Assembly: GCA_023435225.1 (NCBI GenBank)
Contig: JAEYRX010000005.1
Span: 1-54,408 of the forward strand
DNA from: Bacillota bacterium
GTDB lineage: Bacteria; Bacillota; UBA4882; UBA8346
DNA: 54,408 nucleotides
Reading direction: 5' to 3'
Shown here: positions 7,763 through 16,742 of the stretch, one piece after another
How the letters are laid out: each line of letters starts with the position of its first letter
Numbering within the stretch: the stretch's first letter is position 1
The notes under the pieces: generated by a model
The model's database searches: none
What the model was told of the DNA's origin: nothing
Seen by the model: the letters and a program-made list of their open reading frames with translations, nothing else
Translations under genes and position numbers: made by a program

Positions 7763-8287
7763 TTATTCCGGTATCACTATTTTCTCCTTCACCAAAATCT
7801 CCACCGCTTCGGCGAGGTTTTCACAGTAATAATCAGCCTTTACATCTTGTTTTCCCAGCTTGATGGTCCGGCAACCGGCGGCTTTTCCGGCCAGGATATC
7901 GACATCCCGGTCGCCGATCATCCAGGCTGAACTCAAATTAATCTTATATTTCTCCCCTAATTGGAGGATCATTCCAGGCTTGGGTTTGCGGCAGTCACAG
8001 TTCCGGTTGAAATGCGGACAGTAGACTATCTCATCAATATAAGCCCCTGCCGCTCTTAAAAGATCCTGTAAATGTCCATGAATCTCCGCCAGATCCTTTT
8101 CCGTAAAATACCCCAGCTCGATCCCGCCTTGATTGGTGACGATAAAAGTGAGATAGCCGGCTTTATTAAGCCGCTGGATCGCCGGAGCCGTCCAGGGATA
8201 GAGAATCAAATCCTTCGGCCGGTTCACCTTTATCCGGTTATCGTTGATTACCCCATCCCGGTCCAGAAAAACAGCCTTTACGATCAA
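7763..8287 (-). CDS. gmhB: D,D-heptose 1,7-bisphosphate phosphatase-like HAD-IIIA hydrolase
   Basis: About 174 residues. HAD motif I is FLDRDGVIND, with the nucleophile Asp and acid/base Asp. The GmhB-type zinc site (CPHFNRNCDCRKPKPGM) and the motif IV region MIGDRDVDI are present. Such enzymes remove the C7 phosphate of heptose bisphosphate, or act on histidinol phosphate or related sugar phosphates. In a Gram-positive the product would feed glycan or S-layer heptose rather than LPS. A longer frame starts at GTG 8296, but AAGGAG overlaps that codon; TTG 8287, 8 nt after the site, fits better. It is convergent with galT across an inverted repeat. Confidence 0.85.
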   Translation of the reverse strand: MIVKAVFLDRDGVINDNRIKVNRPKDLILYPWTAPAIQRLNKAGYLTFIVTNQGGIELGYFTEKDLAEIHGHLQDLLRAAGAYIDEIVYCPHFNRNCDCRKPKPGMILQLGEKYKINLSSAWMIGDRDVDILAGKAAGCRTIKLGKQDVKADYYCENLAEAVEILVKEKIVIPE

Positions 8288-8375
8288 TAGTACCACTCCT
8301 TGTTCTTCTAACGGATGAAATTGTCTTCATTGTGCTCACAAAATTCTAAAACAATTCTCAAAAGATAATACCTTC

Positions 8376-8457
8376 AACCACGAAGAACATGAAGGTCACG
8401 AAGAAAAGCAAATAAAAAAAGAAGTAATCTTCGTGTTCTTAGTAACCTTCGTGGTGA
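8376..8457. repeat. CCACGAAG-type inverted repeat
   Basis: Left arm AACCACGAAG...GTCACGAAGA (8376-8404) and right arm TCTTCGTG...CTTCGTGGT (8429-8457) are largely complementary. The same kind of short motif (ACCACGAAATACACGAAA) appears at 14111-14140. Nothing else is visible in the 8288-8608 gap apart from AT-rich leader of the next gene. Confidence 0.5.
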
Positions 8458-8608
8458 AAAATGGTTTTATAATCGTCATTATATAACATTATAGCTCCAG
8501 CATCATTGGAAATTTTAATTTTAGACAATCAATTTTTTTAGATTAGCAGGAAATACATGGGAGCCAAAGAATATTTATGGATGATTATTTATATAAAGGT
8601 GGTTGAAG

Positions 8609-9487
8609 ATGAAAAAGTCGTTAAAAAAGAATATTACCAAGGGTTTAATAATATTTGGAGCCGGATTTTTAGCGTTGTTTATTTTCCGTTTTTGTTATGG
8701 TCTGCAATATAAAACTATCGCTAATAACTCTATGGTTTATAACCGGGGAAGCTTTGATTACCAAATCAGTAATATCGCTAGTTCAAAAATGGTAATCAAA
8801 GGACAAGGCGCAGTTCAGCAATATAAAGTCGACCAAAAATACCAAAAAGTAGCCACCCTTAATGCCACTTCCGCTAAATTTTCGGAAGATGAAGCCAAAA
8901 TCCGGGATTTGGTTAAGAGTAATCATGCTTTGATCCAATTTGAACAAAACAATGGTTTACCCGGGCGCCGGGTTTTGCACTTGGCCATCGGAGTGCCGCC
9001 GGAACAGTTTGACCGGATGATTAAGGAATTAAAAGAGGTTGGCGAGATCAAAGAGATCCATATCAATAAAGTTGATAAAACCAACGAATTTAAAGAATTG
9101 AACGGCGAACGGAGTTCACTGGAAAAAACCCGTAATGCTTTAATAGCTTTAAAATCCCGGGGCGGTAGGATTGATGAATTTATCAATCTGGAGAACCGTA
9201 TATTAGAGATAGAGGATAAACTCCAGCGATTAGGCGTTCAGTTGGGCGAGTATGATGCCACTAATGAATTTTGCACCGCCAAATTAACTTTGACTGAAAA
9301 GTCTCCGGCGATAAAGATATCGGTATTACACCGGATTAAAGTGGCTTTGGAATGGACAATCAAATACTACCTGCTTTTCTTGGTCATAGTGTTGGTTGCC
9401 GCTTTAACAACTCTAGTTTTTATTATAATTATTGATAAAGTTAAAAATCTGTTGGGGACCTCCGGGAACATTGGAAAAAATCAATAA
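8609..9487 (+). CDS. DUF4349 domain membrane protein
   Basis: About 292 residues from ATG 8609 (AAAGGTGG ahead; an in-frame TTG at 8603 is less likely). An N-terminal hydrophobic segment (LIIFGAGFLALFIFRF) is followed by an extracytoplasmic domain with the DUF4349 pattern: an early beta region, a GVPPEQFDRMIKEL stretch, a coiled coil around GERSSLEKTRNAL...ENRILEIEDKL, and a C-terminal transmembrane helix near residues 250-275. Function of DUF4349 is unknown. It is 17 nt upstream of the lemA-like gene and in line with the DUF2207 gene, so the three probably form one envelope-associated operon. Confidence 0.85.
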   Translation: MKKSLKKNITKGLIIFGAGFLALFIFRFCYGLQYKTIANNSMVYNRGSFDYQISNIASSKMVIKGQGAVQQYKVDQKYQKVATLNATSAKFSEDEAKIRDLVKSNHALIQFEQNNGLPGRRVLHLAIGVPPEQFDRMIKELKEVGEIKEIHINKVDKTNEFKELNGERSSLEKTRNALIALKSRGGRIDEFINLENRILEIEDKLQRLGVQLGEYDATNEFCTAKLTLTEKSPAIKISVLHRIKVALEWTIKYYLLFLVIVLVAALTTLVFIIIIDKVKNLLGTSGNIGKNQ

Positions 9488-9504
9488 TCTTTTAAGGCCT
9501 CAAG

Positions 9505-10059
9505 GTGGTGGAATTTTTGGCGTTTTTAATTGTGGTCGGCTTGATCATATTTTGGTTGGTTGCCACTTATAACTCTTTGATCCGCCACCGAAATATGGTT
9601 AGGGAAGCCTGGAGCGGTATCGATGTTCAATTAAAAAGACGTTCCGAGTTAATCCCTAATCTGGTGGAGACCGTCAAAGGTTATAGCCGGCATGAGCAAC
9701 AACTATTTGAAAATATCGTCGACACCCGGAGTAAAAGTATTCAAGCCGGATTAATACCGGAAAAATTGACGACTGAGAATCAACTAACCGGAATGATTAA
9801 GCATTTGTTTGCTATTGCCGAATCCTATCCGGAATTAAAGGCCAATCAAAATTTTTTAGAGCTTCAGAGACAACTGGTGGAGATCGAAGACCAGCTTCAA
9901 TACGCCAGACGTTATTATAATGGAACGGTGCGTGATTATAACATTCAAATCGAATCGTTCCCAAGTAACTTGGCGGCAAAGACGTTTGGTTTTAAAAAGG
10001 AAGATTATTTTGAACTAACACTGGTTACCGAGAGGGAAACTCCGGAGGTGAAGCTGTGA
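9505..10059 (+). CDS. LemA family protein
   Basis: 184 residues. One N-terminal transmembrane helix is followed by the LemA helical domain, with the signature RHRNMVREAWSGIDVQLKRR and SELIPNLVETVKGY. Later come YARRYYNGTVRDYNIQIESFPSNLAA and FKKEDYFEL, which are strongly diagnostic. LemA proteins are membrane-anchored helical bundles of unclear function that are repeatedly found beside DUF2207/YgcG-type proteins, as here. The start is GTG 9505 or GTG 9508. The stop overlaps the next start by 4 nt, implying translational coupling. Confidence 0.93.
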   Translation: MVEFLAFLIVVGLIIFWLVATYNSLIRHRNMVREAWSGIDVQLKRRSELIPNLVETVKGYSRHEQQLFENIVDTRSKSIQAGLIPEKLTTENQLTGMIKHLFAIAESYPELKANQNFLELQRQLVEIEDQLQYARRYYNGTVRDYNIQIESFPSNLAAKTFGFKKEDYFELTLVTERETPEVKL

Positions 10060-11981
10060 GACGGTTTTTTAAACGGAATATTTTAAGTTTTCTCCTTGTT
10101 TTAACCATGTTGCTTCTTTTGCCCGGAAGCGTCTTTGGAATGGAGAACGAACGGATAATTCTATTTCAGAGCTTGATTGAAGTCAATCAGGATGCAACAA
10201 TGCAAGTTACTGAGAACATTAAAGTTCACGCCGAAGGGAAACAGATTAAACGGGGCATTTATCGTGACTTTCCCACCAAATACCGGGATCGGTTCGGCAA
10301 TAAAGTAGTCGTTGATTTTAATATAATTCAAGTCCAAAGAGACGGTAATCCGGAACCTTATCATTTGGAAAACCAAACAAACGGTGTAAGGATCTACATT
10401 GGGGATAGCGATTATTATTTAACTCCGGGGGATTATACCTATACTATTAACTACCTGACCAACCGACAATTTGGTTTCTTCAAGGACTATGATGAACTAT
10501 ACTGGAATGTTACCGGGAACGGCTGGATATTTCCAATAGAAAACGCTTTAGCCATAGTCTCATTACCCAAAACGGTATCAACCGAACTGATTGGAGTTTA
10601 TGGTTACACCGGTCCCAGCGGATCAAAAGCCCAAGATTTTCGGAGTTCCATTGATCAAGGCAACAAAATTTATTTTTTTACCACTAATCCTTTGGGAGAG
10701 CATGAAGGTTTAACTATCGCCGTAACATGGCCCAAGGGTTTGGTTCGGGAGCCGACAGTAGCTGAAAAAACCGGGTATCTGATTCAGGATAACCGGGGCT
10801 TATTAATCGGATTGGCCGGCTTAATCCTTATTATCGGTTATTATTTAATAGTCTGGTTTTTAGTGGGGAAAGACCCCAAAAAAGGAACCGTTATTCCGCA
10901 ATACACTCCTCCGGGTAATTACTCTCCAGCGGCTATGCGTTACATTACCAGAATGGATTTTGACCATAAAACTTTCGCCGCCGCTTTAATAAATATGGCG
11001 GTAAAAGGATTCCTAAAGATCAACCAAAACCGTTCCACTTATACTCTGGAAAGAGGAGCAGCCAACGAAACAGTACTAACTCCGGATGAACGGGTAATAG
11101 CCGCTAGACTAAAGTTGCATTTGCAGAAGAAAATAAAGTTAACAAACGAAAACCATACTATGATAAGTAATGCCTTGAAAGCTTTGCAGCATAAATTAAA
11201 AGAAAGTTATGAAAAAAGTTATTTTTTAACCAATATTGTTTATTTTATTATTGGTCTGGTCTTATCGGTTGTAATTATTTTAATCAGCGGATTTATCGGT
11301 CCAAATATAGATAATGTTGCTGTTATCGGCATATCGATCTGGTTAACCATCTGGAGTTTCGGAGTGGTTATGCTGCTTCAGACAGTAATTAACTCTTGGC
11401 GCACCTCCGGTGGCGGTGGGATTTTTAGCGCCTTATTTATAACCCTGTTTGCAATTCCTTTTTTAATCGGTGAAATAGTAGGAATTATAGTGTTTGTTAC
11501 ATTAACCTCATTTATATTATTGTTACTGTTACTTGCTTTAGTCTTTATTAATATTTTATTTTACCATCTGCTAAAGGCGCCAACTGTCAAAGGACGTTTG
11601 ATCTTGGACCAATTTGAAGGCTTTAAGCTTTATTTGACAGTGGCCGAAAAAGAGCGGCTCAATATGTTAAATCCGCCCGAGAAAACGCCGGAGTTGTTTG
11701 AAAAGTATTTACCCTATGCTTTAGCCCTGGATGTAGAGCAGGAATGGTCGGAACAATTTGCTGATGTATTCAAAAACCTTAATGAAGCAGATTCTCAATA
11801 TTCACCACTTTGGTACTCCGGTTCAGGATGGAGTAGGATACAGACAGCCGGCTTTGTGTCAGGTTTAGCCGGTTCACTATCGAGTGCCATATCTTCTTCA
11901 TCAACTGCGCCCGGGTCTTCCTCCGGAAGCAGCGGTTCCTCCGGTGGTGGAGGTGGAGGGGGCGGCGGAGGCGGATGGTAA
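10056..11981 (+). CDS. DUF2207 membrane protein with glycine-rich tail
   Basis: 641 residues from GTG 10056. There is a signal-like helix at 8-28 (ILSFLLVLTMLLLLPGSVFG). An extracellular beta-rich DUF2207 domain follows (RIILFQSLIEVNQDATMQVTE..., KRGIYRDFP). A transmembrane helix lies near 253-273 and a cytoplasmic region near 290-390. Then come a cluster of transmembrane helices near 390-510 and another cytosolic stretch. The protein ends in serine then about twelve glycines and a Trp. This architecture is typical of the YciQ/DUF2207 family, which co-occurs with LemA. The poly-Gly tail suggests a flexible or membrane-associated end. Role unknown. Confidence 0.9.
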   Translation: MRRFFKRNILSFLLVLTMLLLLPGSVFGMENERIILFQSLIEVNQDATMQVTENIKVHAEGKQIKRGIYRDFPTKYRDRFGNKVVVDFNIIQVQRDGNPEPYHLENQTNGVRIYIGDSDYYLTPGDYTYTINYLTNRQFGFFKDYDELYWNVTGNGWIFPIENALAIVSLPKTVSTELIGVYGYTGPSGSKAQDFRSSIDQGNKIYFFTTNPLGEHEGLTIAVTWPKGLVREPTVAEKTGYLIQDNRGLLIGLAGLILIIGYYLIVWFLVGKDPKKGTVIPQYTPPGNYSPAAMRYITRMDFDHKTFAAALINMAVKGFLKINQNRSTYTLERGAANETVLTPDERVIAARLKLHLQKKIKLTNENHTMISNALKALQHKLKESYEKSYFLTNIVYFIIGLVLSVVIILISGFIGPNIDNVAVIGISIWLTIWSFGVVMLLQTVINSWRTSGGGGIFSALFITLFAIPFLIGEIVGIIVFVTLTSFILLLLLLALVFINILFYHLLKAPTVKGRLILDQFEGFKLYLTVAEKERLNMLNPPEKTPELFEKYLPYALALDVEQEWSEQFADVFKNLNEADSQYSPLWYSGSGWSRIQTAGFVSGLAGSLSSAISSSSTAPGSSSGSSGSSGGGGGGGGGGGW

Positions 11982-11983
11982 GG

Positions 11984-12577
11984 CTAGGCCTGGCCATTCT
12001 CTTTATCAAACCATTTTTGGCTTAAAGTAAGCGGTTGATAGGAATCGATGAATTTAAGCGCTTCCAGGACATTATCGGTAACGAAATATAAATTACGGCA
12101 TTCGGGTTTGGCGAATTTCCGGGAGATAATTTGTTCAAAAAGATCCAATAGATGTTGATAAAAGCCGTTAATATTCAATATTACTACCGGTTTATTATGA
12201 TATTGTAATTGTTTTAGGGTAATAATCTCCAAGATCTCTTCCAGAGTGCCATATCCGCCCGGAAGGGCTATAAAAGAATCAGCTCTCATATCCATAACGG
12301 CTTTCCGTTCCCGCATATTTGTGGTAACAATTAACTCATCACAGTTTTCGTAAACTACACCTTTGAGATTGAGCGCTTCTGGAATCACTCCGACGACTTT
12401 TCCGCCGTGTTGATGAACCGCCTTAGCGGTTGCCCCCATAAGGCCGAGCATGCCGCCGCCGAAAAGCATGGAGTCTTGCCTGATTGCGATTTCCCGGCCT
12501 AATTCCTCGGCAATCTTGAAATAAACCGGGTCAATAGTACTGCTGGATGAAGAATATACACAGATTGTTTTATTCAT
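11984..12577 (-). CDS. LOG family (TIGR00730) Rossmann-fold protein
   Basis: 197 residues. The LOG-family motif PGGYGTLEEILEIITLKQL is present, with the nucleotide-site GGGMLGLMGATAKAV upstream; both match cytokinin-riboside 5'-monophosphate phosphoribohydrolases. These cytosolic enzymes hydrolyse the N-glycosidic bond of nucleoside 5'-monophosphates, releasing base and ribose phosphate. In bacteria the physiological substrate is usually unknown. Start ATG 12577, with AGGAG 8 nt upstream on the minus strand. It is convergent with the DUF2207 gene, whose stop lies only 2 nt away, so the 3' ends nearly touch. Confidence 0.9.
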   Translation of the reverse strand: MNKTICVYSSSSSTIDPVYFKIAEELGREIAIRQDSMLFGGGMLGLMGATAKAVHQHGGKVVGVIPEALNLKGVVYENCDELIVTTNMRERKAVMDMRADSFIALPGGYGTLEEILEIITLKQLQYHNKPVVILNINGFYQHLLDLFEQIISRKFAKPECRNLYFVTDNVLEALKFIDSYQPLTLSQKWFDKENGQA

Positions 12578-12677
12578 TTTGAGCTCCTAAAATTTAATTA
12601 TAATGAAGTTTATAACATTTTTGAAGTAAAATCAACTCATCCCGCGTGGTATTGGTGTAAATCGTTATAATAAATTG

Positions 12678-12823
12678 GCCCTTCTCTTAAAAAACTTGAA
12701 AGAGAAGGGCTTGTAAGTTTTACTATAGATGTTGCAAATAAAAAACACTTGCAAAATAGGTATTTATGCTTATGGAATTGACTAAGCCCCTCTCCCGAGG
12801 GAGAGGGCTCGGGTGAGGCGGTT
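12678..12823. repeat. Two hairpins, one of the CCCTCTCCC type
   Basis: A perfect 11-bp hairpin (GCCCTTCTCTT at 12678-12688, partner 12700-12710) and a 20-bp palindrome CCCTCTCCCGAGGGAGAGGG at 12788-12807, followed by GGGTGAGG. The second matches a palindrome type (CCCTCTCCC/GGGAGAGGG plus GGGTGAGG) that recurs in many bacterial genomes. It sits 16 nt from the end of the DUF362 gene and could stop its transcript. Confidence 0.55.
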
Positions 12824-13903
12824 TTAATATATTTCCTCAATCTGATACTTCTGACTACCCAGACTCCGCTTCTCCAACTCATCCAGTTGGATAAAGGGGT
12901 TTTTACCGTGGAGTCTTTCAAATAAGTGTCCTTCGGAACCCAGCTCCATACCTTGGGGGACTCCGTTTAAAAGTAAGTCTTCAAATTTAATCGCATCCAA
13001 TGAAGCCCGTTCGATTGCTACGATATCTTTGGAAGCCATAATACCGATATCCGGAACCAATGAAGAGGTGGAGAAGCCCCAGCAATCGCATAAAGCGGTA
13101 ATATTCATCAAGAAATTGATATAGAAAACATTACCCGGTTCAAAGGTTTTTAAAACCTCTTCGGTACAGATGGCCATTCCGGTTTGGAAATCTTTAAATT
13201 TATGGGCGTTCATCGTTAAAGCGCCGCTGGGGCAGACTTTGACACAGTGTTGACAGTAAGTGCAATGATGGAAGAATACTTCGTATTTGCCATTGGTAAA
13301 GCGGTTGGCATTATGATTACAGTTGGTTACGCACATCTCGCATTGGGTGCATAGATCTTCATTCCATTCGATGCCACCCTCCAGATTGTGAATTTGCCCC
13401 CGGGTACGGTCGGTTACACAACCCATGGCAATATTTTTACAAGCGCCACCGTAACCACAGGCTCCATGCCCTTTAACATGAGAAAGGTTGATCATCGCTT
13501 CGGCGTCATAGATATTACCACCGATATCAATATTTTTGAAAGTTTGAAAATCGGTCTGTTTTTCATAATAATATTTACCGGTTACTCCACAAGCATAAAC
13601 AATCGGAACTCCGAAATAATCCTCGGTATAACCGCGATTGGCGGCTCCACTTATATCTTGGTCGGCGATGAAAACCTTAGCGCCATATTTTTTAATTTTA
13701 TCAACTAGTATTTTGACAAATAGGGGATGGATGGTGGTATAACCGATATTCCGGCCCAAATGCATCTTGATTACCGTCCATTTATCCTTAACAACACTTT
13801 CGATCCCGCTCTTTTCCAATAAACGTTCAAATTTAGCCGGTAAAGTAACACTGGGGTCATACTTATCATATTTGGTTGATGAAAATAGGACTTGGGAACT
13901 CAT
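12824..13903 (-). CDS. DUF362 protein with two 4Fe-4S ferredoxin motifs
   Basis: About 359 residues from ATG 13903 (CGGAGG 7 nt upstream); an earlier in-frame ATG at 13954 lacks a ribosome site. The N-terminal DUF362 domain (KMHLGRNIGYTTIHP, VFIADQDISGAANRGYTEDYFGVP, HVKGHGACGYGGACKNIAMG) is followed by two Cys clusters, CTQCEMCVTNC and CTYCQHCVKVCP, that should each ligate a 4Fe-4S cluster. Such proteins are common in anaerobes and presumably move electrons; substrates are unknown. Complete length and all cysteines present. It stands alone, upstream of the LOG-family gene on the same strand. Confidence 0.9.
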   Translation of the reverse strand: MSSQVLFSSTKYDKYDPSVTLPAKFERLLEKSGIESVVKDKWTVIKMHLGRNIGYTTIHPLFVKILVDKIKKYGAKVFIADQDISGAANRGYTEDYFGVPIVYACGVTGKYYYEKQTDFQTFKNIDIGGNIYDAEAMINLSHVKGHGACGYGGACKNIAMGCVTDRTRGQIHNLEGGIEWNEDLCTQCEMCVTNCNHNANRFTNGKYEVFFHHCTYCQHCVKVCPSGALTMNAHKFKDFQTGMAICTEEVLKTFEPGNVFYINFLMNITALCDCWGFSTSSLVPDIGIMASKDIVAIERASLDAIKFEDLLLNGVPQGMELGSEGHLFERLHGKNPFIQLDELEKRSLGSQKYQIEEIY

Positions 13904-14246
13904 GTTTTTTCCTCCGTGGATTATTTTGACTTGAAATTTTAATGAATATTGCAATTATACCATTATCGGTATAGTATATAAAGTAGTTACATTATTCTCA
14001 CCTAGTTACAAAAGAGATACTAATAAAGACGGACTCATTAAAAAAGTTGCTGAAAACTCTCGCAAATTGCAAAGGTCGATAAGAAAAGCCATAGTACAAA
14101 TAATGAATTGAACCACGAAATACACGAAACACACGAAAAAGGCTAATTGGCTTCAAAGGAAAACAATCAATACTAATGCCTAATGCCTAGTGCCTAATAC
14201 CTAATGTTTATCGCCTGACTTTAGCATTTCCAATTGGAGGAATATT
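13904..14246. repeat. Intergenic region with short simple repeats
   Basis: Contains an ACCACGAAATACACGAAACACACGAAA-like run at about 14111-14140 (three CACGAAA units). It also has tandem TAATGCC / CTAATACC units at about 14175-14207. These resemble low-complexity intergenic repeats seen elsewhere in the window (8376, 14584). No gene is visible. It must hold divergent promoters for the DUF362 and HxlR genes. Confidence 0.4.
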
Positions 14247-14588
14247 ATGTTTGATAAAGAATCTGTCAGTTGCCCTGAAAATGTGGACTGTTCCATTGAA
14301 AAAGCTTTGGCGGTTTTAAACGGGAAATGGACTTTTCTGATTATCCGGGATTTATTCGATGGAACCAGGCGGTTTGGGGAGTTGCGTAAATCATTGGAGG
14401 GGATCAGCCCCAAAACTCTATCGGAACGGTTGAAGGAACTGGAGGAGAAGGGGATTGTAAAAAGGACCGCTTATCCGACTATTCCTCCGACTGTGGAATA
14501 TCAATTAACCGAAAAGGGACATAGTTTAAAACCGATTATTAAAGAGATGAAGCTCTGGGGGGCTAAGTGGGGGAAGAAACTCAGTTGA
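14247..14588 (+). CDS. HxlR family transcriptional regulator
   Basis: 113 residues. HxlR-type winged helix: an N-terminal Cys (SCPENVDC), then KALAVLNGKWTFLIIRDLFDGTRRFGELRKSLEGISPKTLSERLKELEEKGIV, which covers the full recognition helix, and a wing in YPTIPPTVEYQLTEKG. These dimeric regulators usually control an adjacent gene and often sense thiol-reactive or redox stress through the N-terminal Cys. Start ATG 14247 with TTGGAGG 6 nt upstream. It ends 44 nt before the MGMT gene, which may be co-transcribed, linking regulation to DNA alkylation repair. Confidence 0.92.
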   Translation: MFDKESVSCPENVDCSIEKALAVLNGKWTFLIIRDLFDGTRRFGELRKSLEGISPKTLSERLKELEEKGIVKRTAYPTIPPTVEYQLTEKGHSLKPIIKEMKLWGAKWGKKLS

Positions 14589-14615
14589 CAATTGACAATG
14601 AACAATTGACAATTA
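14584..14615. repeat. TTGACAATT-type short repeat
   Basis: Three near-identical units (GACAATTGACAATGAACAAT...) fill the junction between the HxlR stop and the next start. Further small tandem units (ACTATAA three times) lie at about 15043-15068. These look like slippage-prone simple repeats rather than regulatory sites. Confidence 0.45.
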
Positions 14616-14632
14616 ATAAAAGGACGTTAAGG

Positions 14633-14944
14633 ATGGACAATTTTTATCAGCGGGTTTATGAGGTGGTGACTCGGATACCAAGGGGGAGAGTTGCTACTTA
14701 TGGACAGATCGCTGCTATGCTTGGTAATCCACAAGCTTCACGAGCGGTTGGGTGGGCCATGCAAAACGCTCCCGGGCATTTGCAACTACCATGTCATAGA
14801 GTGGTTAATAAAACCGGCTCATTGGCGCCCTTTTATGCTTTTGGCGGCGCGGAGAAACAACGGGCGATATTGGAGTCGGAAGGTATTGATTTTCTACCAA
14901 ACGGTAATATCGACATGAAGAAATGTCTGTGGCAAATCTGTTAA
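14633..14944 (+). CDS. MGMT-family alkylated-DNA repair protein
   Basis: About 104 residues from ATG 14633 (AAAGGA 8 nt upstream). A longer frame from 14567 would translate the simple repeat and is unlikely. It has the core DNA-binding fold of O6-alkylguanine-DNA alkyltransferase: RIPRGRVATYGQIA, ASRAVGWAM, then LPCHRVVNKTG with the acceptor Cys. The family's N-terminal domain is absent, the layout of short MGMT or ATL proteins. Because Cys is kept (ATL proteins replace it, usually by Trp), a genuine suicide methyltransferase is possible. Probably co-expressed with the HxlR gene. Confidence 0.88.
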   Translation: MDNFYQRVYEVVTRIPRGRVATYGQIAAMLGNPQASRAVGWAMQNAPGHLQLPCHRVVNKTGSLAPFYAFGGAEKQRAILESEGIDFLPNGNIDMKKCLWQIC

Positions 14945-15092
14945 TGTTGCAGCTCTTCATTAGTGTCCATTAGTGGTTCCAAAAAAGATTTTATTAACCG
15001 CGAATTACGCGAATAAACGTTAATTATTAAACTAATAATTATCAACTATAAACTATAAACTATAAACTGAATTATTTGGGGGAGTGTTTTGT

Positions 15093-15746
15093 TTGTTTGA
15101 TTTCAATTTGGAAAGAGCATTGCTAATGATGCCGGCCATTTTATTCGGGTTTTCAATTCATGAGTTCAGTCATGCAATAGCTGCCGTTAAATTAGGGGAT
15201 CGTACTCCGGAAGAACAGGGCCGTTTGACTCTCAATCCGTTAGTACATCTTGATTTAATCGGGTTTGTTTTATTTTTTATTGCAGGATTCGGTTGGGCCA
15301 AGCCGGTTCAGACCAATCCCAACGCTTATAAAAATCCACGGCGCGACGACATTTTGGTTTCAGTTGCCGGGCCGTTATCAAACCTGGTAGGAGCGGTGTT
15401 TTTTGCAATATTATTCAAAGTGATTATTCAATTCTACCAGGGATTATTAACTAATCCGACGTATGGTAACCAATTAAAAACCATGCTGATTTATTTTATT
15501 TGGGTAAATATCATTTTAGCAATTTTTAATCTAATTCCGATCCCTCCTTTGGATGGTTCCCATATATTATTTGATATTTTGCCCTATCGTTTTCAAAGCT
15601 TTAAGGAACGTTTTTTCCAGTTTGGCAGTATTATTTTGATAGGAATTATTTTAATTGAAAATAATACTAAAATGGATATTTTACCTATTGGCAAGGCTGG
15701 TATGGCTATTTTTAATGGATTGTTTGGTATTTTGGGAATCAATTGA
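15093..15746 (+). CDS. Site-2 protease family (M50) membrane metalloprotease
   Basis: About 217 residues. The zinc motif is HEFSHA (HExxH) in the first transmembrane helix, and IPIPPLDGSHI supplies the conserved Asp in a later one; VSVAGPLSNL is the family's middle motif. Five or six membrane helices. It resembles short YwhC-type site-2 proteases without PDZ domain, which cleave membrane-embedded substrates. GTG 15084 is in frame but overlaps the GGGGGAG site; TTG 15093 is spaced 8 nt from it and is preferred. It is 30 nt ahead of the YhfC-family gene on the same strand, so the two are likely co-transcribed. Confidence 0.88.
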   Translation: MFDFNLERALLMMPAILFGFSIHEFSHAIAAVKLGDRTPEEQGRLTLNPLVHLDLIGFVLFFIAGFGWAKPVQTNPNAYKNPRRDDILVSVAGPLSNLVGAVFFAILFKVIIQFYQGLLTNPTYGNQLKTMLIYFIWVNIILAIFNLIPIPPLDGSHILFDILPYRFQSFKERFFQFGSIILIGIILIENNTKMDILPIGKAGMAIFNGLFGILGIN

Positions 15747-15776
15747 GCGATCAAAAGAGTTTTAGGAGGAGCGTAA

Positions 15777-16580
15777 ATGGTCAATTATCAATCAATTTTT
15801 TTTATGGGATTATCATGTATTATAGCTGTTTTTTTACCATTAGGATTAATGATTTATTTTTATAAACGTTTACATATTTCTTTAAAAGCCGTTTTGGTGG
15901 GAGCTTCAGTTTTTTTCGTCTTTCAAATAGTTTTAAGGATCCCTTTCCTGAATAATCTGGGCCAAACGGATTGGTTTAAAAATTTGGTTTCGGGCCAAAT
16001 ATGGTCGAATTATTTGGTTTTTCCATTATTTTTGGCCTTAACCGCCGGAATATTTGAAGAAATTGGGCGTTATTTCGGGTTTTATTATTTTCTCCGCAAT
16101 GATTTGGAGTGGAAAAACGGCTTGGCCTTTGGGGTTGGACATGGAGGTATCGAATCTATTTTATTAATAGGTTTCTCTTTTTTAAATAATCTGGTTATAA
16201 GTTTGATGATTAACTTCGGGGCTTTTGAGTCACAAATAGCCTCCAAGCTTCCGGCTGAAACTGCACAGGCCTTAAAAAATTCCCTTATCAGCGCCCAACC
16301 GTGGTTATTTGCCGCCGGTGGTTTGGAGCGGATTTCGGCTCTTGCCATCCAAATCGCGTTTTCCTTAATGGTTTTATACAGCGTAAAGTTCCGGAAAGTC
16401 CGCTTTTTGTTCTACGCTATTCTCCTTCATGCAATTGCAGATTTTCCAGCTGGACTTTATCAGATGAAAGCATTAAATCTATGGGTGACCGAGCTAATTA
16501 CTCTAGCTTTCGCGGGAATTGCGGTTTATTATATTGTAAAGTCTAAGGAGACTTTTGGTAGAGTGGAAGATAGAATATAA
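15777..16580 (+). CDS. YhfC family intramembrane metalloprotease
   Basis: 267 residues with about seven hydrophobic segments. The diagnostic region is TAGIFEEIGRYFGFYYF followed by AFGVGHGGIESILL; the EE and H residues are characteristic of the YhfC group, related to CPBP/CAAX-type membrane proteases. A third conserved His is in LLHAIADFPAG. Start ATG 15777 after a strong AGGAGG. It pairs with the preceding M50 protease, so two membrane proteases are made together; substrates are not evident. Confidence 0.88.
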   Translation: MVNYQSIFFMGLSCIIAVFLPLGLMIYFYKRLHISLKAVLVGASVFFVFQIVLRIPFLNNLGQTDWFKNLVSGQIWSNYLVFPLFLALTAGIFEEIGRYFGFYYFLRNDLEWKNGLAFGVGHGGIESILLIGFSFLNNLVISLMINFGAFESQIASKLPAETAQALKNSLISAQPWLFAAGGLERISALAIQIAFSLMVLYSVKFRKVRFLFYAILLHAIADFPAGLYQMKALNLWVTELITLAFAGIAVYYIVKSKETFGRVEDRI

Positions 16581-16649
16581 ATTTTAGCTCTACGGTACAA
16601 CATTGATTGCATTTCTTCAAAGCAAGCGAAGACTTGACAAATCCCCTTT

Positions 16650-16742
16650 AAGGGCTAGGGTCATAGGCCTAAAATGGACCTGAGTTCTAGTGTGGGACGA
16701 AGTCATGGAGAACATGGATGTCTAGGAACGACCCTATCCCTT
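16650..16742. repeat. Inverted repeat overlapping the 3' end of helD
   Basis: Arms AAGGGCTAGGGTC (16650-16662) and GACCCTATCCCTT (16730-16742) pair over 13 bp with one mismatch. It lies between the convergent YhfC and HelD genes. The last dozen or so HelD codons fall inside it. Confidence 0.5.

Noticed and set aside
7763..8287. Lipopolysaccharide heptose pathway inferred from the GmhB-like gene
   Set aside because: No other heptose genes are present and the genome looks Gram-positive, so only the phosphatase family is claimed.
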